From: an uncultured Burkholderiales bacterium
GTDB taxonomy: Bacteria; Pseudomonadota; Gammaproteobacteria; Burkholderiales; Burkholderiaceae_C
NCBI GenBank assembly: GCA_903953985.1
Contig: CAJBLW010000145.1
Location: forward strand, 1 to 12,925
Direction of reading: 5' to 3'
Length of the DNA: 12,925 nucleotides
Numbering within the stretch: position 1 is the first letter of the stretch; every line of letters starts with the position of its first letter. Position numbers and translations under genes: made by a program. Positions 6,617 through 12,925 of this stretch are shown here, piece after piece. The notes beneath the pieces were generated by a model. That model was not told the origin of the DNA, did no database searches, and was given only the letters and a program-made list of their open reading frames with translations.

Positions 6617-7474
6617 ATGACTTTATTGGCGATTTTGGTGGGTACTTTGGTGGCGGGCATTGGCAGCGTCTGGGTGGCTGCTTGGCTGAGTTTTGGCGTA
6701 CTCAGCCGCTACACCCAGCACATGCTCAGCCTGGCCGCCGGGGCCTTGTTGGCCACAGCTTTTTTGCACTTGCTGCCCGAGGCCTTTGAGAGTGAAGCCG
6801 GGGCTCACGCCTTGTTCATGACCTTGCTCATCGGCCTGGTGTTTTTCTTTTTGCTCGACAAGGCTGAGCTGTGGCACCACGGGCACGAACATGGTCATGA
6901 TCACAACCATCATGACCATGGCCATCACGGCCACGTGCATGGTGATGCGCAGGCCTCAGGTCATGGCCACGAAGCGCACGACCACCCGCATGCTCACCAT
7001 GCCGAAGAGAAATTGCGCGGTCAATGGGCCGTGCTGGCGGGAGACAGCGTGCATTGCTTTGGCGACGGCATCCTGATCGCCTCGGCCTTCATCGCCGACA
7101 TGCACCTGGGCGTGATCGCAGCATTGGCCGTGTTGGCGCACGAAGTGCCTCACCACATGGGCGACTTGGCTGTTTTACGCCAGGGCAGCAGCAGCAGCAG
7201 CCGCCAGGCGGCCATCGTCAAGGTGTCGATGGCCGGGGCCATCACTGCTTTGGGAGGGGCGGTGGGCTATGTGCTGGTGGATGCCCTGCACGATTGGCTG
7301 CCGTATTTCCTGGTGGTGGCCAGCAGCAGCTTTGTTTATGTGGCTCTGGCCGATTTGATCCCGCAGCTGCAAAAGCGCCTGTCCGCACGCGAAACTGCCG
7401 GGCAAATTTTGTGGCTGGCCGTGGGCATGGGCATGGTGGTGGTGGTCAGCGCTCTGGCGGGCCACCAGCACTGA
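6617..7474 (+). CDS. ZIP family metal transporter with His-rich cytoplasmic-type loop
   Basis: A 285-residue inner-membrane protein of the ZIP family, importers of zinc and other divalent metals. Three N-terminal membrane spans (about residues 2-24, 32-52, 62-82) are followed by a loop at residues 87-128 with 20 histidines in 42 residues, then five further spans. The membrane-embedded metal site is seen in TM4 as HCFGDG (H146, D150) and in TM5 as HEVPHHMGD (H175, E176, H179, D183). The TM5 form resembles the LIV-1/KE4 branch; the TM4 motif has Cys147 where Asn is usual. An in-frame start at 6572 would lie inside the terminator, so the ATG at 6617 (MTLLAILVG) is preferred; its ribosome binding site is weak (TGGA at 6607-6610). 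Metal specificity and direction are not readable from sequence. Confidence 0.9.
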   Translation: MTLLAILVGTLVAGIGSVWVAAWLSFGVLSRYTQHMLSLAAGALLATAFLHLLPEAFESEAGAHALFMTLLIGLVFFFLLDKAELWHHGHEHGHDHNHHDHGHHGHVHGDAQASGHGHEAHDHPHAHHAEEKLRGQWAVLAGDSVHCFGDGILIASAFIADMHLGVIAALAVLAHEVPHHMGDLAVLRQGSSSSSRQAAIVKVSMAGAITALGGAVGYVLVDALHDWLPYFLVVASSSFVYVALADLIPQLQKRLSARETAGQILWLAVGMGMVVVVSALAGHQH

Positions 7475-7483
7475 GTTGCGTGT

Positions 7484-8341
7484 TCAGCCCTTGGCGCAGG
7501 GCAGGCCGGGCGTGCGGCACCAGTCGCTCCAGCTGCCGGCATACAGCGCTGTGGGGCCGAAACCGGCCAACTCCATCGCCAGCAGATTGGGCACGGCCGT
7601 CACGCCGCTGCCACAGTGGTGCACCACGCTGCTGGCAGGGTGGCCGGCGAGAACTTGGTCCCATTCGGCTTTGAGCCGTTCTGGGCTTTTGAAACGGCCG
7701 TCTTCGGTGAAGTTCTCGGCAAAAGGCCGGTTGATGGCCCCTGGGATGTGGCCTGCCACGGGGTCCAGCGGTTCCACTTCTCCCCGGTAACGGGCTCCGG
7801 CACGGGCGTCGACCACGGTTTGCGCGGGCTGACCCAGGTGGGCGGCAACTGTGTGAGTGAGCACCAATTGGCGCAGCGGTGCTTTCAATTCAAATACCTC
7901 AGGCGCAGGAGATGTGTAGGGACCCGAGTCGGTGGCCCCACCCGCGTCTTTCCAGGCTTGCAAGCCGCCGTCCAGCACGGCCACGGCCTCATGCCCCAAC
8001 CATTTGAGCATCCACCACAAACGACCGCAGTATTGGCTTTTGTTGCGGTCATACACCACGATCTGCATGCCGTTGTGCACCCCCAGACTGCCCAGCCACC
8101 GGGCCACGGCTTCGCGCTGGGGCAAGGGGTGGCGACCGCCATTCACGGCCAGGCCCACCTCGTGCGTGCTCAGGTTCTTGTCCAAGTCTGCAGGAAGGGC
8201 GCCCGCGATGCGTTCGTCTGCAAAAAAACCACCCGCAAGCTCGGGTTTCATCAGGTCAAAACTGCAGTCAAACACGGCGCAGGGGGTGCCTTGCGCCAGC
8301 AGAGTTTGCAATTGGGGGGCATTGATCAGCAAGTTGTACAT
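7484..8341 (-). CDS. sseA: Two-domain sulfurtransferase (rhodanese / 3-mercaptopyruvate sulfurtransferase type)
   Basis: A 285-residue protein with tandem rhodanese domains. The N-terminal domain (about residues 8-130) is non-catalytic; the C-terminal domain (about 160-280) has the active-site loop HCGSGVTA with nucleophile C243. The CGSGV(T/S) loop is the form found in 3-mercaptopyruvate sulfurtransferases, as opposed to CRKGVT in thiosulfate:cyanide rhodaneses, so SseA-like activity transferring sulfur from 3-mercaptopyruvate is the best guess. The ATG at 8341 is preferred over the in-frame TTG at 8353 because GGAG (8348-8351, minus strand) lies 6 bases before the ATG and overlaps the longer version. 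It follows the DMT transporter gene by 15 bases and ends 9 bases from the convergent ZIP gene. The gene symbol is given by active-site type only. Confidence 0.88.
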   Translation of the reverse strand: MYNLLINAPQLQTLLAQGTPCAVFDCSFDLMKPELAGGFFADERIAGALPADLDKNLSTHEVGLAVNGGRHPLPQREAVARWLGSLGVHNGMQIVVYDRNKSQYCGRLWWMLKWLGHEAVAVLDGGLQAWKDAGGATDSGPYTSPAPEVFELKAPLRQLVLTHTVAAHLGQPAQTVVDARAGARYRGEVEPLDPVAGHIPGAINRPFAENFTEDGRFKSPERLKAEWDQVLAGHPASSVVHHCGSGVTAVPNLLAMELAGFGPTALYAGSWSDWCRTPGLPCAKG

Positions 8342-8356
8342 GGTGGTCTCCAAGGT

Positions 8357-9244
8357 TCAGTGGTCTTCAGCGGGGGCGCTGGGCAGGGCACGGTTGCGCA
8401 GTACGGTGGAGGCGATGCCGCTGGCCATGATGAGGCCCATGCCCAGCCAGCCCATGGGTGGGATCTGGTCGCCAAACAGGATCAGACCAAACAAAGCGCC
8501 AAAAACGATGCCCGAATATTGCAGGTTGGCCACCACCAGGGTCGATCCCCGGCTGTAAGCATTGGTCATGCACAACTGGCCCAGCGCGGCCAGCACGCCA
8601 ATGGGCAGCAACCACAACACGCTGGGCCAAACCCATGGGCTGACGCCAGTGACCAGCATCAGCGCGGCGCCCACCAAGGCGGTGCCGACGGAGAAATAAA
8701 ACACAGTTCGCGGTTCGGGCTCGTTCAGCCGTCCCAAAGCGGCCACCTGCATGTAAGCCAAAGCAGCAATCAGGCCGGAGAGCAGGCCGACGATGCCGGC
8801 AAACAATTGGTCTTGTTCGATGGTGGGGCGCAGCAGCAAGATGACACCGCCAAAACCTGTAATTACCGTCAGCACGATGGGCCCTTGCCGGGTCGCGACT
8901 TGCAGTTTTCCCATGACCAAAGTGCCGCCCACCAGAAATACCGCCACCCAGATGCTGCTCATGTAATTGAGTGTCATGGCGGTGGCCAGCGGCAGGTGGG
9001 CAATGGCATAAAACCAGGCGGCCAGTGAAGTGACACCCACCACCGAACGCCAGACGTGCATCATGGGGATCGGCGTGCGCAAAGTCACCCCTTTGACCCG
9101 GCAGAGGGTGGCCATGAACACCACGCCGATCAGACCCCGGAAAAAAACCAACTCAGAGGTCTGGAAGTGGGCCGATGCAAATTTGACGCAAACCCCCATC
9201 ATCGAAAAGAACAAGGCTGCTAGGATCATCCAGGAGGCTTGCAT
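8357..9244 (-). CDS. DMT superfamily (EamA) transporter
   Basis: A 295-residue hydrophobic protein with about ten predicted membrane spans arranged as two EamA repeats (about residues 3-138 and 150-285), as in drug/metabolite transporters of the inner membrane. Repeat landmarks are LNYMSSIWVAVFLVGG in the first half and ANLQYSGIVFGALFGLILFGD in the second. Members export or import small metabolites; no substrate can be named. The ATG at 9244 is preceded by GAAGG at good spacing. It lies 13 bases after the Rieske oxygenase gene and 15 bases before the sulfurtransferase gene, so the three are probably one transcript. The transporter might move a substrate or product of the oxygenase, which is only a guess from context. 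Confidence 0.9.
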   Translation of the reverse strand: MQASWMILAALFFSMMGVCVKFASAHFQTSELVFFRGLIGVVFMATLCRVKGVTLRTPIPMMHVWRSVVGVTSLAAWFYAIAHLPLATAMTLNYMSSIWVAVFLVGGTLVMGKLQVATRQGPIVLTVITGFGGVILLLRPTIEQDQLFAGIVGLLSGLIAALAYMQVAALGRLNEPEPRTVFYFSVGTALVGAALMLVTGVSPWVWPSVLWLLPIGVLAALGQLCMTNAYSRGSTLVVANLQYSGIVFGALFGLILFGDQIPPMGWLGMGLIMASGIASTVLRNRALPSAPAEDH

Positions 9245-9257
9245 CGTTGCCTTCGGT

Positions 9258-10385
9258 TCAGATGGCGCTCATCTGGCGGCGGTACCACTCGTGGAAGTGC
9301 TGCATGCCGTCTTCCATAGGGCTTTGGTACGGGCCGACTTCGTTGTCGCCGCGCGCCAGCAGGGCTTTTCGCCCGGCGTCCATGCGCTCGGCAATTTCGT
9401 CGTCCTCGATGCAGGTTTCCATGTAAGCCGCTTGCTGGGCTTCGACGAATTCGCGCTCAAAGGCCACGATTTCTTCGGGGTAGTAAAACTCCACCATGTT
9501 CAGCGTTTTGCTCGGGCTGATCGGGTGCAAAGTGGACACCGTGAGCACATGCGGGTACCACTCGACCATGATGTGCGGGTAATACGTCAGCCAGATCGCA
9601 CCGCGTTCGGGCAATTGGCCGTTGCGGTATTTAAGCAGCACCTCGTGCCATGTTTTATAGGTGTCCGATCCAGGCTTGCCAAAACCGCCAGACACCCCCA
9701 CGGTTTGCACCGAGTAGTGTTCCTTGAACTCCCAGCTCAGGTCATCGCAGGTGACGAACTGGCCCAGCCCGGGGTGGAAGGGGCCGACGTGGTAATCCTC
9801 TAAGTAGACCTCGATGAAGGTTTTCCAGTTGTAGTTGCACTCGTGCAGTTCAACCCGGTCGAGCGCGTAGCCATCGAAACTCAGCTGTGAGCGTGGGCCC
9901 ATGCCCGCCAAATCAGCGGCGATGTCGCGGCCGTTGTCCTCAAACAGCAAACCGTTCCACTCTTGCAACTTGTAGTTGTTCAGGTTCAAGCAAGGGTCTT
10001 GCGCAAAATGCGGCGCGCCCAGCAACTGGCCGTTGGGCGAATACGTCCAGCGGTGGAGCGGGCAAACGATGTTGCCGCCTGCGCTGCCCTTTTGTTGGGT
10101 GTTCAGGTTGCCCCGGCCGCTCAGCATCACGGCCTGGCGGTGGCGACAAACGTTGGAGACGAGCTCCACCCCACCTTGGGGGTTGCGCACCAAGGCACGG
10201 CCTTCGGCCTCATGGGGCAGGGCGTAATAGTCGCCCGGGTGGGGCACCGCCAACTGGTGGCCTACATAGCGGGGGCCTTGCCGGAAGAGCGTGTTCAATT
10301 CGCGCTGGAACAGCGCTTCTTCGAAATAAGTGGAAACTGGTAGTTGGCTTGCGGCCTGCTGCAGTTGAAGACTTAAATCAGACAT
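9258..10385 (-). CDS. Rieske non-haem iron oxygenase, alpha-subunit type
   Basis: A 375-residue cytoplasmic enzyme of the aromatic-ring-hydroxylating dioxygenase alpha-subunit family. The N-terminal Rieske domain has C80-x-H82 (CRHR) and C108-x2-H111 (CPLH) as [2Fe-2S] ligands. The catalytic domain has LEDYHVGPFH with H199 and H204 as iron ligands and probably D328 in IEDDE as the third. The position that is a bridging Asp in naphthalene dioxygenase is E196 here, as in some Rieske monooxygenases such as CntA. The gap between the two Rieske ligand pairs is 25 residues, longer than the usual 15-18. No reductase, ferredoxin or beta subunit is next to it, so its electron donor lies elsewhere. It is the first gene of a likely operon with the DMT transporter and the sulfurtransferase. 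Substrate unknown. Confidence 0.9.
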   Translation of the reverse strand: MSDLSLQLQQAASQLPVSTYFEEALFQRELNTLFRQGPRYVGHQLAVPHPGDYYALPHEAEGRALVRNPQGGVELVSNVCRHRQAVMLSGRGNLNTQQKGSAGGNIVCPLHRWTYSPNGQLLGAPHFAQDPCLNLNNYKLQEWNGLLFEDNGRDIAADLAGMGPRSQLSFDGYALDRVELHECNYNWKTFIEVYLEDYHVGPFHPGLGQFVTCDDLSWEFKEHYSVQTVGVSGGFGKPGSDTYKTWHEVLLKYRNGQLPERGAIWLTYYPHIMVEWYPHVLTVSTLHPISPSKTLNMVEFYYPEEIVAFEREFVEAQQAAYMETCIEDDEIAERMDAGRKALLARGDNEVGPYQSPMEDGMQHFHEWYRRQMSAI

Positions 10386-10461
10386 GGATGACCTGACCTA
10401 GAGACTCCCCCTATGAAGGGGCAGGAACAAAGCGCTGTGTTCATGGAAAACGGCGCAAAAA

Positions 10462-10495
10462 AATGACAGGGATTTCCTGTCGCGGGATTGTCATT
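10462..10495. promoter_or_regulatory. Candidate operator: nested inverted repeats with TGACA/TGTCA half-sites
   Basis: AATGACA (10462-10468) and TGTCATT (10489-10495) form a perfect 7-bp inverted repeat with a 20-base centre. The first half also forms a second inverted repeat, GACAGG (10465-10470) with CCTGTC (10476-10481). The same pentamer thus appears in three spaced positions about 80-110 bases upstream of the Rieske gene, a layout typical of dimeric regulator sites. No regulator gene is adjacent. A short RNA hairpin is the alternative. Confidence 0.3.
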
Positions 10496-10640
10496 CTAAC
10501 CTCGGGGGATGCCGATAGGGGCTGAAAAGGCCATTCCAATGGAAAGCCTGCGCTCGATGCTGATCCCAAGCGAAGGGCGCAACACCCTTTTGCTGGATGA
10601 TTGGACTGCCCAACCGTCAGCCAAGTCCAGTCTTAAAGCC

Positions 10641-10646
10641 TAAAAT
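10641..10646 (+). promoter_or_regulatory. Candidate -10 box of the xseB-ispA-dxs operon
   Basis: TAAAAT matches the -10 consensus at five of six positions and would start transcription near 10652, leaving a leader of about 18 bases that contains the GGAAG ribosome binding site (10660-10664). No clear -35 box is seen at the expected distance. Confidence 0.45.
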
Positions 10647-10669
10647 CGAACCTTTTGCCGGAAGATCCC

Positions 10670-10924
10670 ATGCCCAAGGCTGTTCAACCTGACCTCACCG
10701 ATGCCGTTGCAGCAAGTGTGCCTGCCAACTACGAAGCGGCTTTGTCGGAGCTGGAAACATTGGTGGGACAGCTCGAGTCGGGGCAAATGCCTTTGGACCA
10801 GCTGTTGACGGGTTACCAGCGCGGCGCTGTGTTGCTTGGCTTTTGCCGTGACAAGCTCAAAGCCGTCGAAGACCAAATCCAGGTGTTGGATGGTGGACAA
10901 CTGAAACCTTGGAGTGGCGCATGA
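10670..10924 (+). CDS. xseB: Exodeoxyribonuclease VII small subunit
   Basis: An 84-residue protein, the usual length for XseB, which binds in several copies to XseA to form exonuclease VII, a single-strand-specific nuclease acting in both directions. The family core is clear: YEAALSELETLVGQLESGQ (about residues 21-39) followed by PLDQLLTGYQRGAVLLGFCRD and a C-terminal helix with KLKAVEDQIQVL. The ATG at 10670 is chosen because GGAAG (10660-10664) stands 5 bases before it; the in-frame TTG at 10655 would lie upstream of that site. Its TGA overlaps the ispA ATG as ATGA, so ispA is translationally coupled to it. xseA is not in the window. Confidence 0.93.
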   Translation: MPKAVQPDLTDAVAASVPANYEAALSELETLVGQLESGQMPLDQLLTGYQRGAVLLGFCRDKLKAVEDQIQVLDGGQLKPWSGA

Positions 10925-11826
10925 GCCATTTGGACCTCAAAGCATGGATGCAGCCGCACCTCGAGCGTGTTGAGCGCGCCTTGTCAGAAGGCATTGAGGC
11001 CCAATCACCCGCCGCTTTGGGCGAGGCCATGCGCTACGCCGTGTTGGACGGCGGCAAGCGATTGCGGCCCTTGTTGGTGCTGGCCACAGCCGATGCCGTG
11101 GGCGGTGCTTCAAGCGGCTCGGCCGCTCTCAATGCGGCTTGTGCCATTGAATTGATCCACGCCTATTCACTGGTGCACGATGACATGCCCTGCATGGACA
11201 ACGATGTGCTTCGGCGCGGCAAACCCACAGTGCATGTGCAGTTTGGCGAAGCGCAGGCCCTGCTGGCGGGTGACGCTTTGCAGACCCTGGCTTTTGAAAT
11301 GCTCACCCCCCAAGACGCCAGCGTGAGCGCTGCGGTACAAGCGGCCTGCGTGGGCTTGCTGGCCCGGGCTTCGGGCTACCAAGGTATGGCTGGGGGCCAA
11401 GCGATTGACTTGGCCAGCGTGGGTCAGCGCTTGACGGAGGACCAGTTGCGCCAGATGCACCGCCTCAAAACCGGGGCGCTGCTTTTGTGCAGCGTGCAAA
11501 TGGGCGCGGCCTGCGTGCCGGGTGTTTCAGCCCCGGTGCAAGCGGCGCTCCAGCGCTTTGGCGAGGCCTTGGGCCTGGCCTTTCAGGTGGTGGACGATGT
11601 GCTGGACGTGACGGCCGATTCGGCCACCCTGGGCAAAACGGCGGGCAAGGATGAAGCCGCCGACAAACCGACCTATGTGGCCCTGATGGGGCTGGATGCA
11701 GCCAAAGCCTATGCCGACACTTTGGCCGCTCAGGCCATGCAGGCACTGGCCGACACCGGCTTGCCCGAGTCCCGTTTGGCCGCTTTGCTTGCCCTGATCT
11801 CCATGGTGGTCAATAGAAACAATTGA
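10921..11826 (+). CDS. ispA: Farnesyl diphosphate synthase (short-chain polyprenyl synthetase)
   Basis: A 301-residue cytoplasmic prenyltransferase that condenses dimethylallyl and isopentenyl diphosphates to farnesyl diphosphate, the precursor of ubiquinone side chains and undecaprenyl phosphate. The first aspartate-rich motif is DDMPCMD (residues 87-93) within HAYSLVHDDMP, followed by the LRRG segment; the second is DDVLD (225-229) in FQVVDDVLD. GGKRLRP (about residues 44-50) binds isopentenyl diphosphate. The two extra residues within the first motif are the bacterial type-II FPP synthase pattern. The ATG overlaps the xseB stop and is served by GGAG at 10911-10914 inside xseB; the upstream TTG at 10909 overlaps that site and is rejected. 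dxs follows after one base, placing two isoprenoid genes on one transcript. Confidence 0.95.
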   Translation: MSHLDLKAWMQPHLERVERALSEGIEAQSPAALGEAMRYAVLDGGKRLRPLLVLATADAVGGASSGSAALNAACAIELIHAYSLVHDDMPCMDNDVLRRGKPTVHVQFGEAQALLAGDALQTLAFEMLTPQDASVSAAVQAACVGLLARASGYQGMAGGQAIDLASVGQRLTEDQLRQMHRLKTGALLLCSVQMGAACVPGVSAPVQAALQRFGEALGLAFQVVDDVLDVTADSATLGKTAGKDEAADKPTYVALMGLDAAKAYADTLAAQAMQALADTGLPESRLAALLALISMVVNRNN

Positions 11827-11827
11827 A

Positions 11828-12925
11828 ATGACCGATTTGCTCAAAAATATCGATTCCCCGGCCGACCTGCGCCGACTGCAGCGCTCAGATTTACCCCAGT
11901 TGGCCGATGAGCTGCGCCACTGCGTGCTCGACAACGTGTCCAAGACCGGGGGGCATCTCAGTTCCAACCTGGGCACGGTGGAACTGACAGTGGCTTTGCA
12001 CTACGTGTTCAACACCCCCGAAGACCGCATCGTCTGGGACGTGGGCCACCAGACTTACCCGCACAAAATCTTGACTGGGCGGCGCGCGCGCATGCCCACG
12101 TTGCGCCAGTTCGACGGCTTGTCGGGCTTTCCGCGCCGCGATGAAAGCGAATACGACACCTTTGGCACGGCGCACTCGTCCACCAGCATTTCGGCCGCAC
12201 TGGGCATGGCCGTGGCGGCCCGCCAAAAAGGCGAGTCGCGGCATTCGATTGCGGTGATTGGCGACGGCGCCATGACCGCTGGCATGGCCTTTGAGGCCCT
12301 GAACAACGCGGGCGTGGAAGAGTGCAAGCTGTTGGTGATCCTGAACGACAACGACATGTCGATCAGCCCGCCTGTGGGCGCGCTCAACCGTTACCTTGCC
12401 CAATTGATGAGCGGGCGTTTTTACTCGGCGGCCAAGGCCGGGGCCAAGAATGTGCTGAAAAACGCGCCGCCCTTGTTTGAGCTGGCCAAGCGGTTGGAAG
12501 AGCACGCCAAGGGCATGGTGGTGCCCGCCACGCTGTTCGAGAAATTCGGCTTCAACTACATCGGCCCGATCGACGGGCATGACCTGGATTCGCTGATCCC
12601 GACGCTGGAGAACATCAAGCACCTGGACGGCCCGCAGTTTTTGCATGTGGTGACCAAAAAGGGCCAAGGTTACGAGAAGGCCGAAGCCGATCCGGTGGCC
12701 TACCACGGCCCCGGAAAATTCGACCCGAGTGTGGGCCTGGTGCCTGCCACCACGCCCGCCAAAACCACCTTCACCCAGGTGTTTGGCCAGTGGCTTTGCG
12801 ACATGGCCGAGAAAGACATGCGCCTGGTGGGCATCACGCCCGCCATGCGCGAGGGCTCGGGCATGGTGGCGTTTCACCAGCGCTTTCCCAAGCGTTATTA
12901 CGACGTGGGCATTGCCGAGCAGCAC
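11828..12925 (+). CDS. dxs: 1-deoxy-D-xylulose-5-phosphate synthase (partial, C-terminus off the window)
   Basis: The first 366 residues of DXS, the thiamine-diphosphate enzyme that joins pyruvate and glyceraldehyde 3-phosphate in the first step of the MEP isoprenoid pathway. Landmarks: VWDVGHQTYPHKILTGR (about residues 68-84), GTAHSSTSISAALG with the cofactor-contacting His, the ThDP/Mg motif from GDGAMTAG (145-152) to NDN (173-175), and the pyrimidine domain reaching IAEQH, whose E364 corresponds to the catalytic Glu370 of E. coli. The family is about 620-640 residues long, so about 40 percent is missing to the right. The ATG lies one base after the ispA stop with no strong Shine-Dalgarno sequence, so its translation is probably coupled to ispA. 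Confidence 0.96.
   Translation, partial: MTDLLKNIDSPADLRRLQRSDLPQLADELRHCVLDNVSKTGGHLSSNLGTVELTVALHYVFNTPEDRIVWDVGHQTYPHKILTGRRARMPTLRQFDGLSGFPRRDESEYDTFGTAHSSTSISAALGMAVAARQKGESRHSIAVIGDGAMTAGMAFEALNNAGVEECKLLVILNDNDMSISPPVGALNRYLAQLMSGRFYSAAKAGAKNVLKNAPPLFELAKRLEEHAKGMVVPATLFEKFGFNYIGPIDGHDLDSLIPTLENIKHLDGPQFLHVVTKKGQGYEKAEADPVAYHGPGKFDPSVGLVPATTPAKTTFTQVFGQWLCDMAEKDMRLVGITPAMREGSGMVAFHQRFPKRYYDVGIAEQH

Larger units (their letters stand above)
10386..10669. other. Divergent intergenic region between Rieske oxygenase and xseB
   Basis: This 284-base region must hold promoters for both directions. It contains a small hairpin in the Rieske leader (CCCCT 10408-10412 with AGGGG 10417-10421), a cluster of TGACA/TGTCA half-sites (10464-10495), a 12-base palindrome CCATTCCAATGG (10531-10542) and the xseB -10 box near its right end. 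A 44-codon frame (10509-10643) is open on the plus strand but lacks a ribosome binding site and any recognisable product; I do not call it a gene. Confidence 0.6.

Noticed and set aside
7189..7204. CAG/AGC trinucleotide run in the ZIP gene
   Set aside because: It encodes a short serine run in frame within a loop; too short to be considered an unstable repeat.
7475..7483. Possible bidirectional terminator between the convergent ZIP and sulfurtransferase genes
   Set aside because: Only 9 bases separate the stop codons and no stem with a T-tract is visible in or around them.
7616..9028. Long plus-strand open frame (470 codons) across the sulfurtransferase and DMT transporter genes
   Set aside because: Antisense shadow: rich in Gln/His/Gly without domains, while the minus frames contain the rhodanese active site and ten membrane spans.
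10531..10542. 12-base palindrome CCATTCCAATGG
   Set aside because: Perfect but short, single, and not placed at a recognisable promoter element; expected by chance often enough.
10602..10629. Inverted repeat TGGACT / AGTCCA upstream of xseB
   Set aside because: Only 6 bp with a 16-base gap, no U-tract and no repetition; too weak to call a terminator or operator.
10509..10643. 44-codon plus-strand frame (MPIGAEKAIPMES...) upstream of xseB
   Set aside because: No ribosome binding site at usable spacing, third-position GC appears lower than in the neighbouring genes, no recognised family, and its stop overlaps the likely xseB -10 box. It could be a relic but is not supported as a gene.
11891..12925. 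Minus-strand open frame (344 codons) opposite dxs
   Set aside because: The plus strand encodes DXS with all expected cofactor motifs; the antisense product is His/Arg/Val-rich and unrecognisable.

Overview
The window looks like chromosomal DNA of a beta-proteobacterium of the order Burkholderiales, most probably family Comamonadaceae (Limnohabitans/Rhodoferax/Polaromonas-like). This is inferred from the GC-rich coding sequence, the thrB/BPSS1780-type/polA neighbourhood and the xseB-ispA-dxs operon. No rRNA, tRNA, CRISPR array, transposase or phage gene was seen. Nearly all of the window is coding, and most genes are housekeeping or general metabolism.

Layout from left to right. (1) Bases 1-1675, minus strand: thrB (homoserine kinase) followed after 4 bases by a BPSS1780-type membrane protein that runs off the left edge. 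(2) Bases 1676-2018: the only gene-free stretch above 300 bases. It lies between divergent thrB and polA and holds two large hairpin elements. Their 26-base tips are the same sequence in opposite orientation, while their 28-29 bp stems largely differ. (3) Bases 2019-4865, plus strand: polA, a complete three-domain DNA polymerase I. (4) Bases 4869-5510, minus strand: a GST-like protein, tail to tail with polA. (5) Bases 5652-7474, plus strand: a Tat-exported dienelactone-hydrolase-type protein with a TTG start, a Rho-independent terminator, then a ZIP metal transporter with a long histidine-rich loop. (6) Bases 7484-10385, minus strand: a tight three-gene cluster, probably an operon, of Rieske oxygenase, DMT/EamA transporter and two-domain sulfurtransferase. 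(7) Bases 10386-10669: a divergent intergenic region with several inverted repeats and the xseB promoter. (8) Bases 10670-12925, plus strand: xseB-ispA-dxs, translationally coupled; dxs is cut by the right edge.

How the genes work together. dxs and ispA supply the first step of the MEP pathway and farnesyl diphosphate synthesis, and xseB (exonuclease VII small subunit) shares their transcript. thrB belongs to threonine synthesis. polA serves replication and repair. The Rieske oxygenase has no reductase, ferredoxin or beta subunit beside it, so its electron partner must be encoded elsewhere; its substrate cannot be read from the sequence.

The most unusual item is the pair of inverted hairpin elements between thrB and polA (1755-1838 and 1896-1977). 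Their tips are conserved and carry one compensatory base-pair change, while most of the stem sequence has diverged yet remains self-complementary. This points to selection for structure rather than sequence and may be a repeat family of this lineage.
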